Shown piece by piece: positions 35,193-43,202 of a stretch of DNA of 64,000 nt (the first letter of the stretch is position 1; each line of letters begins with the position of its first letter). Source of the DNA: Sorangium cellulosum So0157-2 (GTDB lineage Bacteria; Myxococcota_A; Polyangia; Polyangiales; Polyangiaceae); NCBI RefSeq assembly GCF_000418325.1, contig NC_021658.1, positions 2,666,001 to 2,730,000 of the forward strand, written 5' to 3'. A program made the translations under genes and the position numbers. The notes under the pieces are model-generated. The model saw only the letters and a program-made list of their open reading frames with translations, ran no database searches and had not been told where the DNA came from.

Positions 35193-36703
35193 GCGGCGGC
35201 GACGGCGCGCGCCGGCCGCCGGACGGGGGGCCCGACCCCACCGTGCTGAAGGGCGCGCGCGCGCCGGGCACCCAGCTGGCGCCCGACCCGCACCGGCGCA
35301 CCGGCCGCCTGGCCGGCGCGGAGACGCTCCCCTCGGACCTGCCGGAAGCCGGCCCACCGCAGCGGGCCGGCGTCGGGCGGGTCCTCGGCGGCAAGTACAA
35401 CCTCGTGCGGCTGCTCGGCGCGGGCGGGATGGGGGAGGTCTACGAGGCGGAGCACGTCCTGCTCGGCGTCCCGGTCGCGGTCAAGACGATGCACCCGCAC
35501 ATCGCGCTGCTCCCGGAGAGCCGGCGGCGGTTCTTCCGCGAGGCGCGCGCCGCCTCGCGCCTCGTGCACCGGAACGTGGTCAAGGTGCTCGACCTCGGGG
35601 GCGACGAGGACGACGAGGACGGGCAGATCTACCTCGTGATGGAGCTGCTCAAGGGGCAGTCGCTCGCCGCGCGGCTCCGGTCGTCGCGCGAGCGCATGGA
35701 CCTCGCGGAGGTGGCGGAGATCTTCGGGGACATCCTCGACGGCGTGGGCGCCGCGCACGCGTGCGGCATCGTGCACCGCGATCTCAAGCCGGAGAACGTG
35801 CTCTTGGCCGAGCAGGACGGGCAGCGCGTCGCCAAGGTCGTCGACTTCGGCCTGGCGCACCTCGACGACCCGCTCGACGCCGGCCCGACGCTCACCTCGA
35901 ACGACATGGTCGCCGGCACGCCGGAGTACATGAGCCCGGAGCAGTGCCGCTCGCTCGCCGTGGGCCCGAGCACCGATCTCTACGCGTGCGGCTGTATCCT
36001 TACCGTGCTCTTGCAGGGGTCGCCGCCGTTCACCGGTCTTCCGGCGATCGAGCTCATGGCGATGCACATGTTCTCGATCCCGCCGCCGCTGGCTCGACCT
36101 CCCGGGGCGCCGGCGGTCCCGCCGCTCCTGGAGCGGCTCCGGCTGGACCTCCTGGCGAAGCTGCCGGAGCGGCGGCCGGAGAGCGCCGCGGCGGCGCGGG
36201 CGCGGCTCGACGAGGCGATGTCGCGGGAGGCGGAGGCGCGTCGGCTGCCCGAGCGCAAGGCGGACGTGCCGCTCGGGGAGCGGGGCGAGCGCGCGCCGCC
36301 CTGGCCGTCTGGCGAGACGGCGGCGCTCGCGCCCGTGCCGGAGCGCGCCGTCGGGCTGATCCGGCTCGCGCCGGCGGGCCAGGGGCTCAGCGAGGCGTGC
36401 GAGATCGGGCTCGACGCGCAGGGGATCCACCTGACCGAGGTGGCCGACGCCGCCGCGCTTGTCGCGTCGGGGCTCGGGGTGGCCGTGGTCGACGCGGGCG
36501 CGGACGTGGAGGCGGCGTGCGCGCTGCTCGAGGCGCTCGGCCGCGCGGCGCCCGGCGTGCGGGCCGTCGTGTGCGCGGCGGGGCTCTCCTCGGACCGGAT
36601 GAACGCGCTCGTCGCGGCGGGCGCCGCGGACGTGGTGCGCTACCCGGTCGCGCCGGACGTGCTGTCGCGCAAGATCGCGCGGGTGGTGCGCCGGGGGCGC
36701 TAG
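35189..36703 (+). CDS. Ser/Thr protein kinase with C-terminal pseudo-receiver domain
   Basis: The 504-residue protein starts at GTG 35189, overlapping the previous stop. After a Pro/Arg-rich leader the kinase domain (about 75-345) shows the Gly loop GAGGMGEVYEAEH, Lys99 in VAVKTMH, catalytic HRDLKPENVLL with Asp198, DFGLA, and GTPEYMSPEQ. All essential residues are present. No membrane segment follows, so it is cytosolic. The last 105 residues (VAVVDAGADVEAACALLEAL, then VRAVVCAAGLSSDRMNALVA and GAADVVRYPVAPDVLSRKIA) resemble a CheY receiver. Its Thr/Ser position is Ala and the Lys-Pro pair is Tyr-Pro. Coupling to the LysM/FecR gene suggests envelope signalling. Confidence 0.9.
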   Translation: MSGGDGARRPPDGGPDPTVLKGARAPGTQLAPDPHRRTGRLAGAETLPSDLPEAGPPQRAGVGRVLGGKYNLVRLLGAGGMGEVYEAEHVLLGVPVAVKTMHPHIALLPESRRRFFREARAASRLVHRNVVKVLDLGGDEDDEDGQIYLVMELLKGQSLAARLRSSRERMDLAEVAEIFGDILDGVGAAHACGIVHRDLKPENVLLAEQDGQRVAKVVDFGLAHLDDPLDAGPTLTSNDMVAGTPEYMSPEQCRSLAVGPSTDLYACGCILTVLLQGSPPFTGLPAIELMAMHMFSIPPPLARPPGAPAVPPLLERLRLDLLAKLPERRPESAAAARARLDEAMSREAEARRLPERKADVPLGERGERAPPWPSGETAALAPVPERAVGLIRLAPAGQGLSEACEIGLDAQGIHLTEVADAAALVASGLGVAVVDAGADVEAACALLEALGRAAPGVRAVVCAAGLSSDRMNALVAAGAADVVRYPVAPDVLSRKIARVVRRGR

Positions 36704-36740
36704 AACGCCGATCATGCCGAGATTCGGCAAAGCATCGATT

Positions 36741-36867
36741 CATGGAGAAGAGGACCGCGAGGGCGCAAGGGGCGCGGGGAGGAGAAGAATAAAATTCCAT
36801 CTCTGTCCTCTTGCGCCTCTTGCGCCCTTGCGGTCTCTCCTCTTGCAGCTCTTGCAGCTCTTGCAGC
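36741..36867. repeat. Inverted repeat with purine/pyrimidine arms and 9-bp tandem copies
   Basis: The left arm (about 36749-36783: AGGACCGCGAGGGCGCAAGG followed by more purine-rich sequence) is imperfectly complementary to the right arm (about 36806-36841: CTCTTGCGCCCTTGCGGTCT at its core). They flank an AT-rich loop (GAAGAATAAAATTCCATC). The right arm is followed by three copies of CTCTTGCAG. The plan, with a short left arm, an AT-rich loop and an expanded right arm, mirrors the TTTGCGCC element at 4791-5111. It follows the kinase gene stop and might also act as a terminator. Confidence 0.7.
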
Positions 36868-36980
36868 ATGGTCCCGCAAATGCCGATGCCGAGTGACCGG
36901 GGCCCACGCTGAGCGCGGAAGCAGGGGCGAGCTGGATGGCGTGCCGGGCTCAGCACGCGAGCGCGCTGGCTGGTTGAATT

Positions 36981-37066
36981 TGTGAATGCTCACAGCAGCG
37001 CGTACCTCGCTAGCCGAGCGGCGGGCTGGTCGATCGACGTTGACATCCGGAATGTGAACGCTCACA
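36981..37066. promoter_or_regulatory. Two copies of palindrome TGTGAAYGCTCACA
   Basis: TGTGAATGCTCACA at 36981-36994 and TGTGAACGCTCACA at 37053-37066 are near-identical inverted repeats with half-sites TGTGA/TCACA, 72 bases apart. The half-sites match the CRP core, but the spacer is four bases rather than six; length and symmetry also fit TetR-type operators. The nearest downstream start on the plus strand is the pseudogene at 37152. They lie in the 1.1-kb gap between the kinase gene and the lectin-hydrolase genes. Confidence 0.45.
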
Positions 37067-37151
37067 CTGTCGAGCGGTCGTCATGCTTTTGCTTCGCTCC
37101 GGATGGGCCGTCATGAGCATCCAGGAGACGGTCATGAAGTAACGAGCGGTC

Positions 37152-37345
37152 ATGTCGTTCGCGGCTGGGATAGCGGTCCTGGCCAGCGGCGATCCTGGTT
37201 GCAGCAACGATCCCAGCGGTGGTGGGACCCGGTGCGGCCGGCAGCGGCGGGAACCCCGGAAGCGACCCGACGTATCCCGTCCAGCGGCAGGCCTCTCCGG
37301 GCGGCTGCATCATGAACAATCTGGCCGTGCCGCACGGCGACGCCA
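37152..37345 (+). pseudogene. Remnant of a lipoprotein gene
   Basis: In one frame the sequence reads FAAGIAVLASGDPGCSNDPS, like a damaged lipoprotein signal with its lipobox cysteine. In another frame it continues GAAGSGGNPGSDPTYPVQRQ and SPGGCIMNNLAVPHGDASRP. The Gly-rich spacer and balanced composition are typical of the secreted proteins in this window, but no single frame joins the two and nothing recognisable follows. I read it as a decayed gene. The surrounding bases from 37346 to 37800 show no other gene. Confidence 0.4.
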
Positions 37346-37675
37346 GCCGTCCATCTCACTCCAGCTTTTCGAGCGAGCTCGCATGCCGAGCGCGGCCGGC
37401 GCGGCCCGCTGGTCGCAGGCGATCCTGGGCCGGATTCGCACGAGCTTCGCACGCCTGGCACGCCTGGCGCGCCGGGCGTGCGCGCCCGGCGAGGACTCGG
37501 CCCCATGTCGGCGTCGAGTTGCCATGATGACTCCGCATCTGAGCTTATCGCACCTTTATGAGGATCAGGCCGGCTCGCGATGCACAATCGGCTTGACGGG
37601 CATGCCAGCCCGGAACAATAGATACCCCTCATCCTGTTGCCTGGCGCACGCGAGATGAACTTATCCACTCTGCGC

Positions 37676-38440
37676 GGCAATGGCCAGCGCGGTGGACCGC
37701 TCGGGAGCGTCGAGCGCGCGGCGAGCGACCCCGACCCGCGCGAGGGCAGCGTCGAGCAGCGAGAAGATTCCAGTTTCACTTACTTAGCAGGACGAGGAGA
37801 ACGAGATGAGGTTCGGAACCAAGCAGAGCTTGCTTGCGGCGGCGACGGGCGTCCTCGCCGTGTCGTGCGTCGTCGGCCCCGAGGGGGCGTTCGACGCCGA
37901 GATCGAGGAGAATGGCGCGCTCGAGGGCGCCATCACGGTCGACACGAGCGCGGTCTACACGATCGTCGGCGTCCAGAGCGGGAAATGCGTGCAGGTGGCT
38001 GGAGGCAGCACCGCTGATGCGGCGGCCGTGCAGATCGCCGGCTGCGACGGCTCGACGCGGCAACAGTTCCGCATGGAATCGGCGGGCGGCGGTTACTATC
38101 GCATCCGCAACGTCAACAGCAACCGTTGCATGGACGTCACGGGCGCCTCCACCGGCGACGGCGCCGCCGTCCAGCAATACTCCTGCTGGACCGGGCAAAA
38201 CCAGCAGTGGTCGTTCACGGATGTCGCCGGCGGCGTCGTGCGCGTCACCGCGCGCCACAGCGGCAAGTCCCTGGACGTCTACGGCCGCGGCACCGCGGAC
38301 GGCACCGCCGTGATTCAATGGGCGTCGAACGGCGGCACCAATCAGCAATTCCGAGTCACGCCCGTGGGCTCGGGAACCGGCAGCACCAGCAGCACCAGCA
38401 GCTCTAGCGGCACCGGCGGCAGCGGCGGCTCCGGCGGCAG
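37676..38440 (+). repeat. Upstream copy of a 1777-bp-offset segmental duplication
   Basis: About 765 bases here are repeated at about 39453-40217 at a constant offset of 1777 bases and with no indel that I can see until the Gly/Ser linker. The duplicated unit contains about 130 bases upstream of the start codon, the signal peptide and the entire ricin-type lectin domain. It stops in the repetitive linker, after which the two genes encode different hydrolases. Differences are scattered single bases. Confidence 0.9.
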
Positions 38441-39340
38441 CGGCGGCAGCGGCGGCTCCGGCGGCTCCGGCGGCAGCGGCGGCTCCGGCGGCTCCGGCGG
38501 CAGCGGCGGCTCCGGCGGCTCCGGCGGCAGCGGCGGTCACGACCGGCCGGTCGAAACGTGTCGGGGAGCGGCCCTCATCAGGTGATCGTCGAGACGAATG
38601 CAGACCCGGGCATCAACCAGGGCACCATCTTCCGTCCGGCGGATCTCAGCGGAGCCACCAAGTATCCGATCTTCGTCTGGGGGCAGGGCGGATGCTCGCG
38701 AGACGGGCTCGCGAATCAAGCGGCCATGGCCGAAATCGCCTCGCATGGCTACTTCGTGGTGGCGGACGGGACACCGGGAAACACGCAGCCCAACCGCGAC
38801 CTCGGGAGCGGAGGCGAGGTGCTGCGCGGCTACGTCGACTGGGTGATCGCCCAGAATGAGAAGCCTTGCAGCGCCTACTACCAGAAAATCGAGACCACGA
38901 AGGTCGCCGCGAACGGCTTCTCCTGCGGCGGCTTGATGGCGGCGGGGACCGCTGCAGATCCCAGGATGACGACCTGGGGACACACGAGCAGCGGCTCTTT
39001 CTCGGCGAACCAGTCGTTCTACAACTCGATTCATACACCCGTGTTGATCGTCACCGGCACCGCGGATAGCCTGGGCGCGAACCAGAACGGCGCGAGAGAT
39101 TTCCAGAACATCGCCGCGCTGGGCGACATTCCGGTCATGATGTTCGCCAAGGTCGGCGCGGATCACGGGGGCGATCTGTGGGCCCGGAACGGCGGCGAGT
39201 TCACGCAGGTCAACCTGGCGTGGCTCAACTGGTGGCTCAAGGGCGACGAATCGGCCACCGGCAAGGGCATGCTCGTCGGCCCGAACTGCCGCTTCTGCAC
39301 CGACAGGACCTGGCAGATCTCTTCTGCCAATCTGCCCTAG
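37806..39340 (+). pseudogene. Ricin-lectin alpha/beta hydrolase, one-base frameshift in linker
   Basis: The frame from 37806 encodes a signal peptide (LLAAATGVLAVSC), a ricin-type beta-trefoil (QQFRME, QQWSFT and QQFRVT marking three repeats) and a Gly/Ser linker, then stops at 38585. From about 38556 the next frame encodes an alpha/beta hydrolase (VSGSGPHQVIVETNADPGIN) with nucleophile GFSCGG, acid TGTADS and HGGD histidine, ending at 39340. The joint reads GTCGAAACGTG; one extra A would fuse VE to NVSGSG in frame. As written it makes a 259-residue lectin, and the hydrolase would need its own start (GTG near 38558). The hydrolase resembles secreted PHB-depolymerase/cutinase-like esterases. 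It may be a true mutation or a sequence error. Confidence 0.75.
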
Positions 39341-39582
39341 TGTGGCTCGCTCTCGAACCGCCTTGCTCCGAGGAGCAAGGCGGTTCGACCGACCCTGGCG
39401 CGCGCAGAGCGAACCGATCCACCCTGCGCGCGTCTCTACGTTTATCCGCAGCGGCAGTGGCCGACGCGGCGGCCCGCTCGGGAGCCTTGAGCACGCGGCG
39501 AGCGACCCCGACCCACGCGAGGGCAGCGTCGAGCAGTGAGAAGATGGCAGTTTCACATCCTTGACAGGACGAGGAGGACAAG

Positions 39583-41004
39583 ATGAGGTTCGGAACCAAG
39601 CAGGGCTTGATTGCGGCGGCGACGGGCGTCCTCGCCGTGTCGTGCGTCGTCGGCCCCGACGGGGCGTACGACGCCGAGATCGAGGAGAACGGCTCGCTCG
39701 AGGGCGCCATCACGGTCGATACGAACGCGGTCTACACGATCGTCGGCGTCCAGAGCGAGAAATGCGTGCAGGTGGCTGGAGGCAGCACCGCTGATGGAGC
39801 GGCCATGCAGATCGCCAGCTGCAACGGCTCGACGCGGCAACAGTTCCGCATGGAGTCGGCGGGCGGCGGCTACTATCGCATCCGCAACGTCAACAGCAAC
39901 CGGTGCATGGACGTCACGGGCGCCTCCACCGGCGACGGCGCCGCCGTCCAGCAATACTCCTGCTGGACGGGGCAAAACCAGCAGTGGTCGTTCACGGACG
40001 TCGCCAGCGGCGTCGTGCGCATCACCGCGCGCCACAGCGGCAAGTCCCTGGACGTCTACGGCCGCGGCACCGCGGACGGCACCGCCGTGATCCAATGGGC
40101 GTCGAACGGCGGCACCAATCAGCAATTCCGGCTCACGCCCGTGGGCTCGGGGACCGGCAGCACCAGCAGCACCAGCAGCACCAGCGGCACCGGCGGCAGC
40201 GGCGGCTCCGGCGGCTCCGGCGGCAGCGGCGGCGCCGGCGGCGGCGGCGGCTCCGGTGGCGGCGGCAGCACCGGCGGCACGCGGAGCGCCGGCTGCGGCA
40301 TTCCCACCTCCCTCGCCAGCGGTAACCGCACCATCAACGTCAACGGCACCACGCGCCAGTACGTGCTCGACATTCCGGCGAACTACGACCCGAACAAGGC
40401 GTACCGGCTGGTGTTCGGCTGGCACTGGCGCGGCGGATCGGCCAACGACGTCGTGAACAACGGGTACTATGGGCTCAAGGCGCTGGCGAACGGCAGCGCC
40501 ATCTTCGTCTCGCCGAACGGCATCGACAACGGCTGGGCCAACACGAACGGGCGCGACATCGCCTTCGCCCGCGCCATGGTCGACCACCTCGAAGCCAACC
40601 TGTGCGTCGACACGAGCCGCGTCTTCTCGACCGGGTGGAGCTTCGGGGGGATGATGTCGAACGCGCTCGGCTGTGACATGCCCGACGTCTTCCGAGCCAT
40701 CGCGCCGATGTCCGGCGCCCTCTACAGCGGCTGCAACCAGTCCAACACCCAGCCCGTCGCCGTCTGGATGTCGCACGGCGTGTCCGACAGCGTCGTCCCC
40801 ATCTCGGCCGGAAGGGCGGCGCTCGACGTCTTCGTGCGCAAGAACGGCTGCAGCACCGAGACGAGCCCCGTGGGTCCCAGCTCGTGCGTGGCCTATCAAG
40901 GGTGCCGGGAGGGCTACCCGGTGCACCGCTGCGAGTTTGCCGGTGACCACCAGCAGCCGAGCTTCGCGAGCTCGGCCATCTGGAACTTCTTCTCGCAGTT
41001 CTGA
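39583..41004 (+). CDS. Secreted lectin-feruloyl/acetyl esterase (CE1/PHB-depolymerase fold)
   Basis: The 473-residue protein has a signal peptide, a ricin-type beta-trefoil (about 45-185, with QQFRME, QQWSFT and QQFRLT), a Gly/Ser/Thr linker (about 190-235) and a CE1-type esterase. The catalytic triad is visible as Ser353 in GWSFGG, Asp402 in HGVSDS and His456 in GDHQQP. Esterases of this type release ferulic or acetic acid from plant wall polysaccharides or cut polyhydroxybutyrate; the lectin probably anchors the enzyme to sugar. GAGGAGGACAAG precedes the ATG. The N-terminal half is duplicated from the gene just upstream. A long perfect inverted repeat follows the stop. Confidence 0.92.
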   Translation: MRFGTKQGLIAAATGVLAVSCVVGPDGAYDAEIEENGSLEGAITVDTNAVYTIVGVQSEKCVQVAGGSTADGAAMQIASCNGSTRQQFRMESAGGGYYRIRNVNSNRCMDVTGASTGDGAAVQQYSCWTGQNQQWSFTDVASGVVRITARHSGKSLDVYGRGTADGTAVIQWASNGGTNQQFRLTPVGSGTGSTSSTSSTSGTGGSGGSGGSGGSGGAGGGGGSGGGGSTGGTRSAGCGIPTSLASGNRTINVNGTTRQYVLDIPANYDPNKAYRLVFGWHWRGGSANDVVNNGYYGLKALANGSAIFVSPNGIDNGWANTNGRDIAFARAMVDHLEANLCVDTSRVFSTGWSFGGMMSNALGCDMPDVFRAIAPMSGALYSGCNQSNTQPVAVWMSHGVSDSVVPISAGRAALDVFVRKNGCSTETSPVGPSSCVAYQGCREGYPVHRCEFAGDHQQPSFASSAIWNFFSQF

Positions 41005-41058
41005 CCTCGCGCCCAGGTACACCGAACGCTCGCAGAGCGGCGGTCACCCGCACAGGAG

Positions 41059-41135
41059 ACGGGCCCAGATCGGCGTTTTCGGCGCGCAGGCGCACTCCAG
41101 TGCGCTGAGCACCGAAAACGCCGATCTGGGCCCGT
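41059..41135. terminator. 24-bp perfect inverted repeat, likely bidirectional terminator
   Basis: Bases 41059-41082 and 41112-41135 are perfect reverse complements (24 of 24). The inner part of each arm holds CGTTTTCGG/CCGAAAACG, and the 29-base loop can itself fold (GCGCACT-CC-AGTGCGC). It lies between the converging ends of the esterase gene and the AraC-type gene, the position expected of a shared terminator. Confidence 0.8.
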
Positions 41136-41158
41136 ATCCGAAGCGGGTGCCCGCCGCT

Positions 41159-41917
41159 CTAGGCGCTGCGCGCGTACTGGCCGGGTGTGGTGCCGACGAT
41201 GCGCCGGAAGTGCCGGTTGAGCTGGCTCTGGTCGTAGAGGCCGACCTGCGGGGCGACGTCGCGCGGCTTCACGCCGGCGGCGAGCATCTCCTTCGCGCGC
41301 ATGATCCGCAGCCGCGTCAGGTACGCGTACGGAGACATGCCGACCTGCGCGCGAAACGCGCGGCACAGGTGGTACTTGTCGAGGCCGGCGTGCGCGGCGA
41401 GGTCGTCGAGCGTCACCGGCTCGGCGAGCCGCTCTCGCAGGAGCTCGATCGCGCGGCGCACCGGTCGCGTGTGCTCGCGCTGCGCGTCGCCGAGCGCCGC
41501 GAGCGCGGCGATCGCCTCGGCGACCGCCGCCTCGATCTCGAGGCGATCGGCGCCGGCGCGCACCGCGTGATGCAGGCGGTGGAACGCCGCGCCCCGCTCG
41601 TCGTCGGCGGCGAGCTGTGTGTGGACGTAGACCTTGCCGATCGCGCTCTCGACCATCTGCGCCGAGAACGTGACGCACTGGCCCGTGCCCGGGCCGTCGC
41701 GCGAGACGTCGCGGTGCACGTCGCCGGGTTGCAGGATCTGCAGCGAGCCCGGGCCACAGCGCCACACCTTCCCGCGGCTCCACCACTCCGAGCGTCCGGC
41801 CTCGATGCGACCGATCGCGTACGTTTCCTTCATGCCGGCGTAGAGCTCGTCGGTCGACCAGCGCGTGGCGCGCACGCCGGGCACGGGGACAGGGAGGAGG
41901 TCGGCACGGGTCGTCAC
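41159..41917 (-). CDS. AraC-family transcriptional regulator
   Basis: The 252-residue protein has an N-terminal cupin-like ligand domain (about 10-100: GRIEAGRSEWWSRGKVWRC, LQILQPGDVHRDVSRD) and a C-terminal AraC DNA-binding domain with two helix-turn-helix motifs (VTLDDLAAHAGLDKYHLCRA; PRDVAPQVGLYDQSQLNRHF; final PGQYARS). It begins at GTG 41917. It is divergent from the SDR gene across a 197-base gap that contains four and a half 22-bp repeats, a plausible set of binding sites. The ligand is unknown. Confidence 0.9.
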   Translation of the reverse strand: MTTRADLLPVPVPGVRATRWSTDELYAGMKETYAIGRIEAGRSEWWSRGKVWRCGPGSLQILQPGDVHRDVSRDGPGTGQCVTFSAQMVESAIGKVYVHTQLAADDERGAAFHRLHHAVRAGADRLEIEAAVAEAIAALAALGDAQREHTRPVRRAIELLRERLAEPVTLDDLAAHAGLDKYHLCRAFRAQVGMSPYAYLTRLRIMRAKEMLAAGVKPRDVAPQVGLYDQSQLNRHFRRIVGTTPGQYARSA

Positions 41918-41949
41918 GCCCCCATTCTACGACCGCCGCGCCCCCTCGG

Positions 41950-42053
41950 CTTGGGCATTCTTGGCCGCCGGCTTGGGCGTTCTTGGCCGCCGGCTTGGGC
42001 GTTCTTGGCCGCCGGCTTGGGCGTTCTTGGCCGCCGGCTTGGGCGTTCTTGGC
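41950..42053. repeat. 22-bp tandem repeats between AraC regulator and SDR genes
   Basis: Four full units start at 41950, 41972, 41994 and 42016, plus a 16-base partial unit at 42038. The unit is CTTGGGCGTTCTTGGCCGCC plus GG, with one change (A for G) in the first copy. An inverted partial copy (GGCCAAGAA) follows at about 42066. The array fills the divergent promoter region and the period is close to two helical turns. Confidence 0.93.
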
Positions 42054-42114
42054 GCCCTCTCGACCGGCCAAGAATCGCCAAGGCAGCGCCCGCGGCGGTC
42101 GCTATCCAGGGGAC

Positions 42115-42870
42115 ATGAACGACAAACCCGTCGCCCTCGTCACGGGGGCCAACAAAGGTATCGGCCACGCGATCGCGAAGGAGCTCGCGGCGCGCGGCTA
42201 CACGGTGCTCGTCGGCGCGCGCGACCTCGCGCGCGGCGAGGCCGCCGCGAAGCAGATCGCCGGCGATGCTCGCGCGATCGCGATCGACGTCACGAACGCC
42301 GGCTCGATCGCGGCCGCCGCAGCGCGGATCCGCCGCGAGCTCGGCCGGCTCGACGTCCTCGTCAACAACGCTGGCATCGCCAAGGGCAGCGCGCAGAGCG
42401 GGGTCACGGTCGAGGAGATCTCCCGGAGCGGGAGGCCGAGCGTGGCCTCGCTCGCCGACGTGCGCGAGGTGTTCGAGACCAACGTGTTCGGCGTGATCGC
42501 CGTGACCCAGGCGATGCTGCCGCTCCTCCGAGAGGCGCCTGCCGGGCGGATCGTCAACGTGTCGAGCAGCCTCGGCTCGATGACCGTGATGAGCGATCCC
42601 GCCACGCCGTACCGCGGCGTCGGCGGCGTCGCGTACAGCCCGTCGAAGAGCGCGCTCAACGCGGTGACGATCGCGTTCGCGCACGAGCTCGCCGGCACCC
42701 CGATCAAGGTCAACGCGGTGTGCCCCGGCTACGTCGCGACCGATCTCAACAACCACAGCGGGACGCGCACCGTCGCCGAAGGCGCGCGCCAGCCGGTGAG
42801 GCTCGCGCTGCTCGGCCCCGACGGACCGACTGGCACCTTCTCGGACGACGCAGGCCCGATCCCCTGGTGA
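42115..42870 (+). CDS. Short-chain dehydrogenase/reductase
   Basis: The 251-residue protein is a classical SDR. The cofactor motif is TGANKGIG near residue 10, followed by NNAGIA, the catalytic serine in NVSSSLGS, and Tyr174/Lys178 in AYSPSKSA. PGYVATDLN follows as in NADPH-dependent carbonyl reductases. It should reduce or oxidise a small carbonyl substrate in the cytosol with NAD(P)H. CAGGGG precedes the ATG. Divergent pairing with the AraC regulator suggests induction by the regulator's ligand, perhaps the substrate. Confidence 0.92.
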   Translation: MNDKPVALVTGANKGIGHAIAKELAARGYTVLVGARDLARGEAAAKQIAGDARAIAIDVTNAGSIAAAAARIRRELGRLDVLVNNAGIAKGSAQSGVTVEEISRSGRPSVASLADVREVFETNVFGVIAVTQAMLPLLREAPAGRIVNVSSSLGSMTVMSDPATPYRGVGGVAYSPSKSALNAVTIAFAHELAGTPIKVNAVCPGYVATDLNNHSGTRTVAEGARQPVRLALLGPDGPTGTFSDDAGPIPW

Positions 42871-43202
42871 GGAGACGAGCGCGCGCCAGCTTCGGAGGCC
42901 CTCGATGAGCTTCTGATGGCGGCGACGCCGCCGTGCTTCGCCGCGGGCAGGCGGGCGACATCGACAGAGGAGCGCCGGCGTCCTCGAGCGCGAGGCGCCT
43001 TCGCGAGCGGCCAGCTCCGCAAGACCTCGCCCGCCGGTGTGCAGCCCGAGCCCAGCGGCCTGCTCACCCGCGTCTTCGGCCCTCCCGCGCAGCACAGGTT
43101 GCTCCGGTCGGCCCCGCGGCGCCTCCTGGCCCCGCGCTTGTATCCGCCTCTCGCACAGTCCAGCGTCGGGTCGGTTCGACCCGAGAGAGACGGGGGGAGT
43201 TC
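42871..43202. other. 332-base gap without a recognised gene
   Basis: No ORF with a plausible start or composition is seen between the SDR stop and the glycosyltransferase start. The only notable sequence is GACGGGGGGAG just before 43203, which is the glycosyltransferase ribosome site. Confidence 0.6.

Noticed and set aside
38540..38590. Programmed ribosomal frameshift
   Set aside because: Only a three-A run is present, with no slippery heptamer or evident stimulatory structure; mutation or sequence error is simpler.
41950..42053. CRISPR array
   Set aside because: The 22-bp units are contiguous with no spacers.
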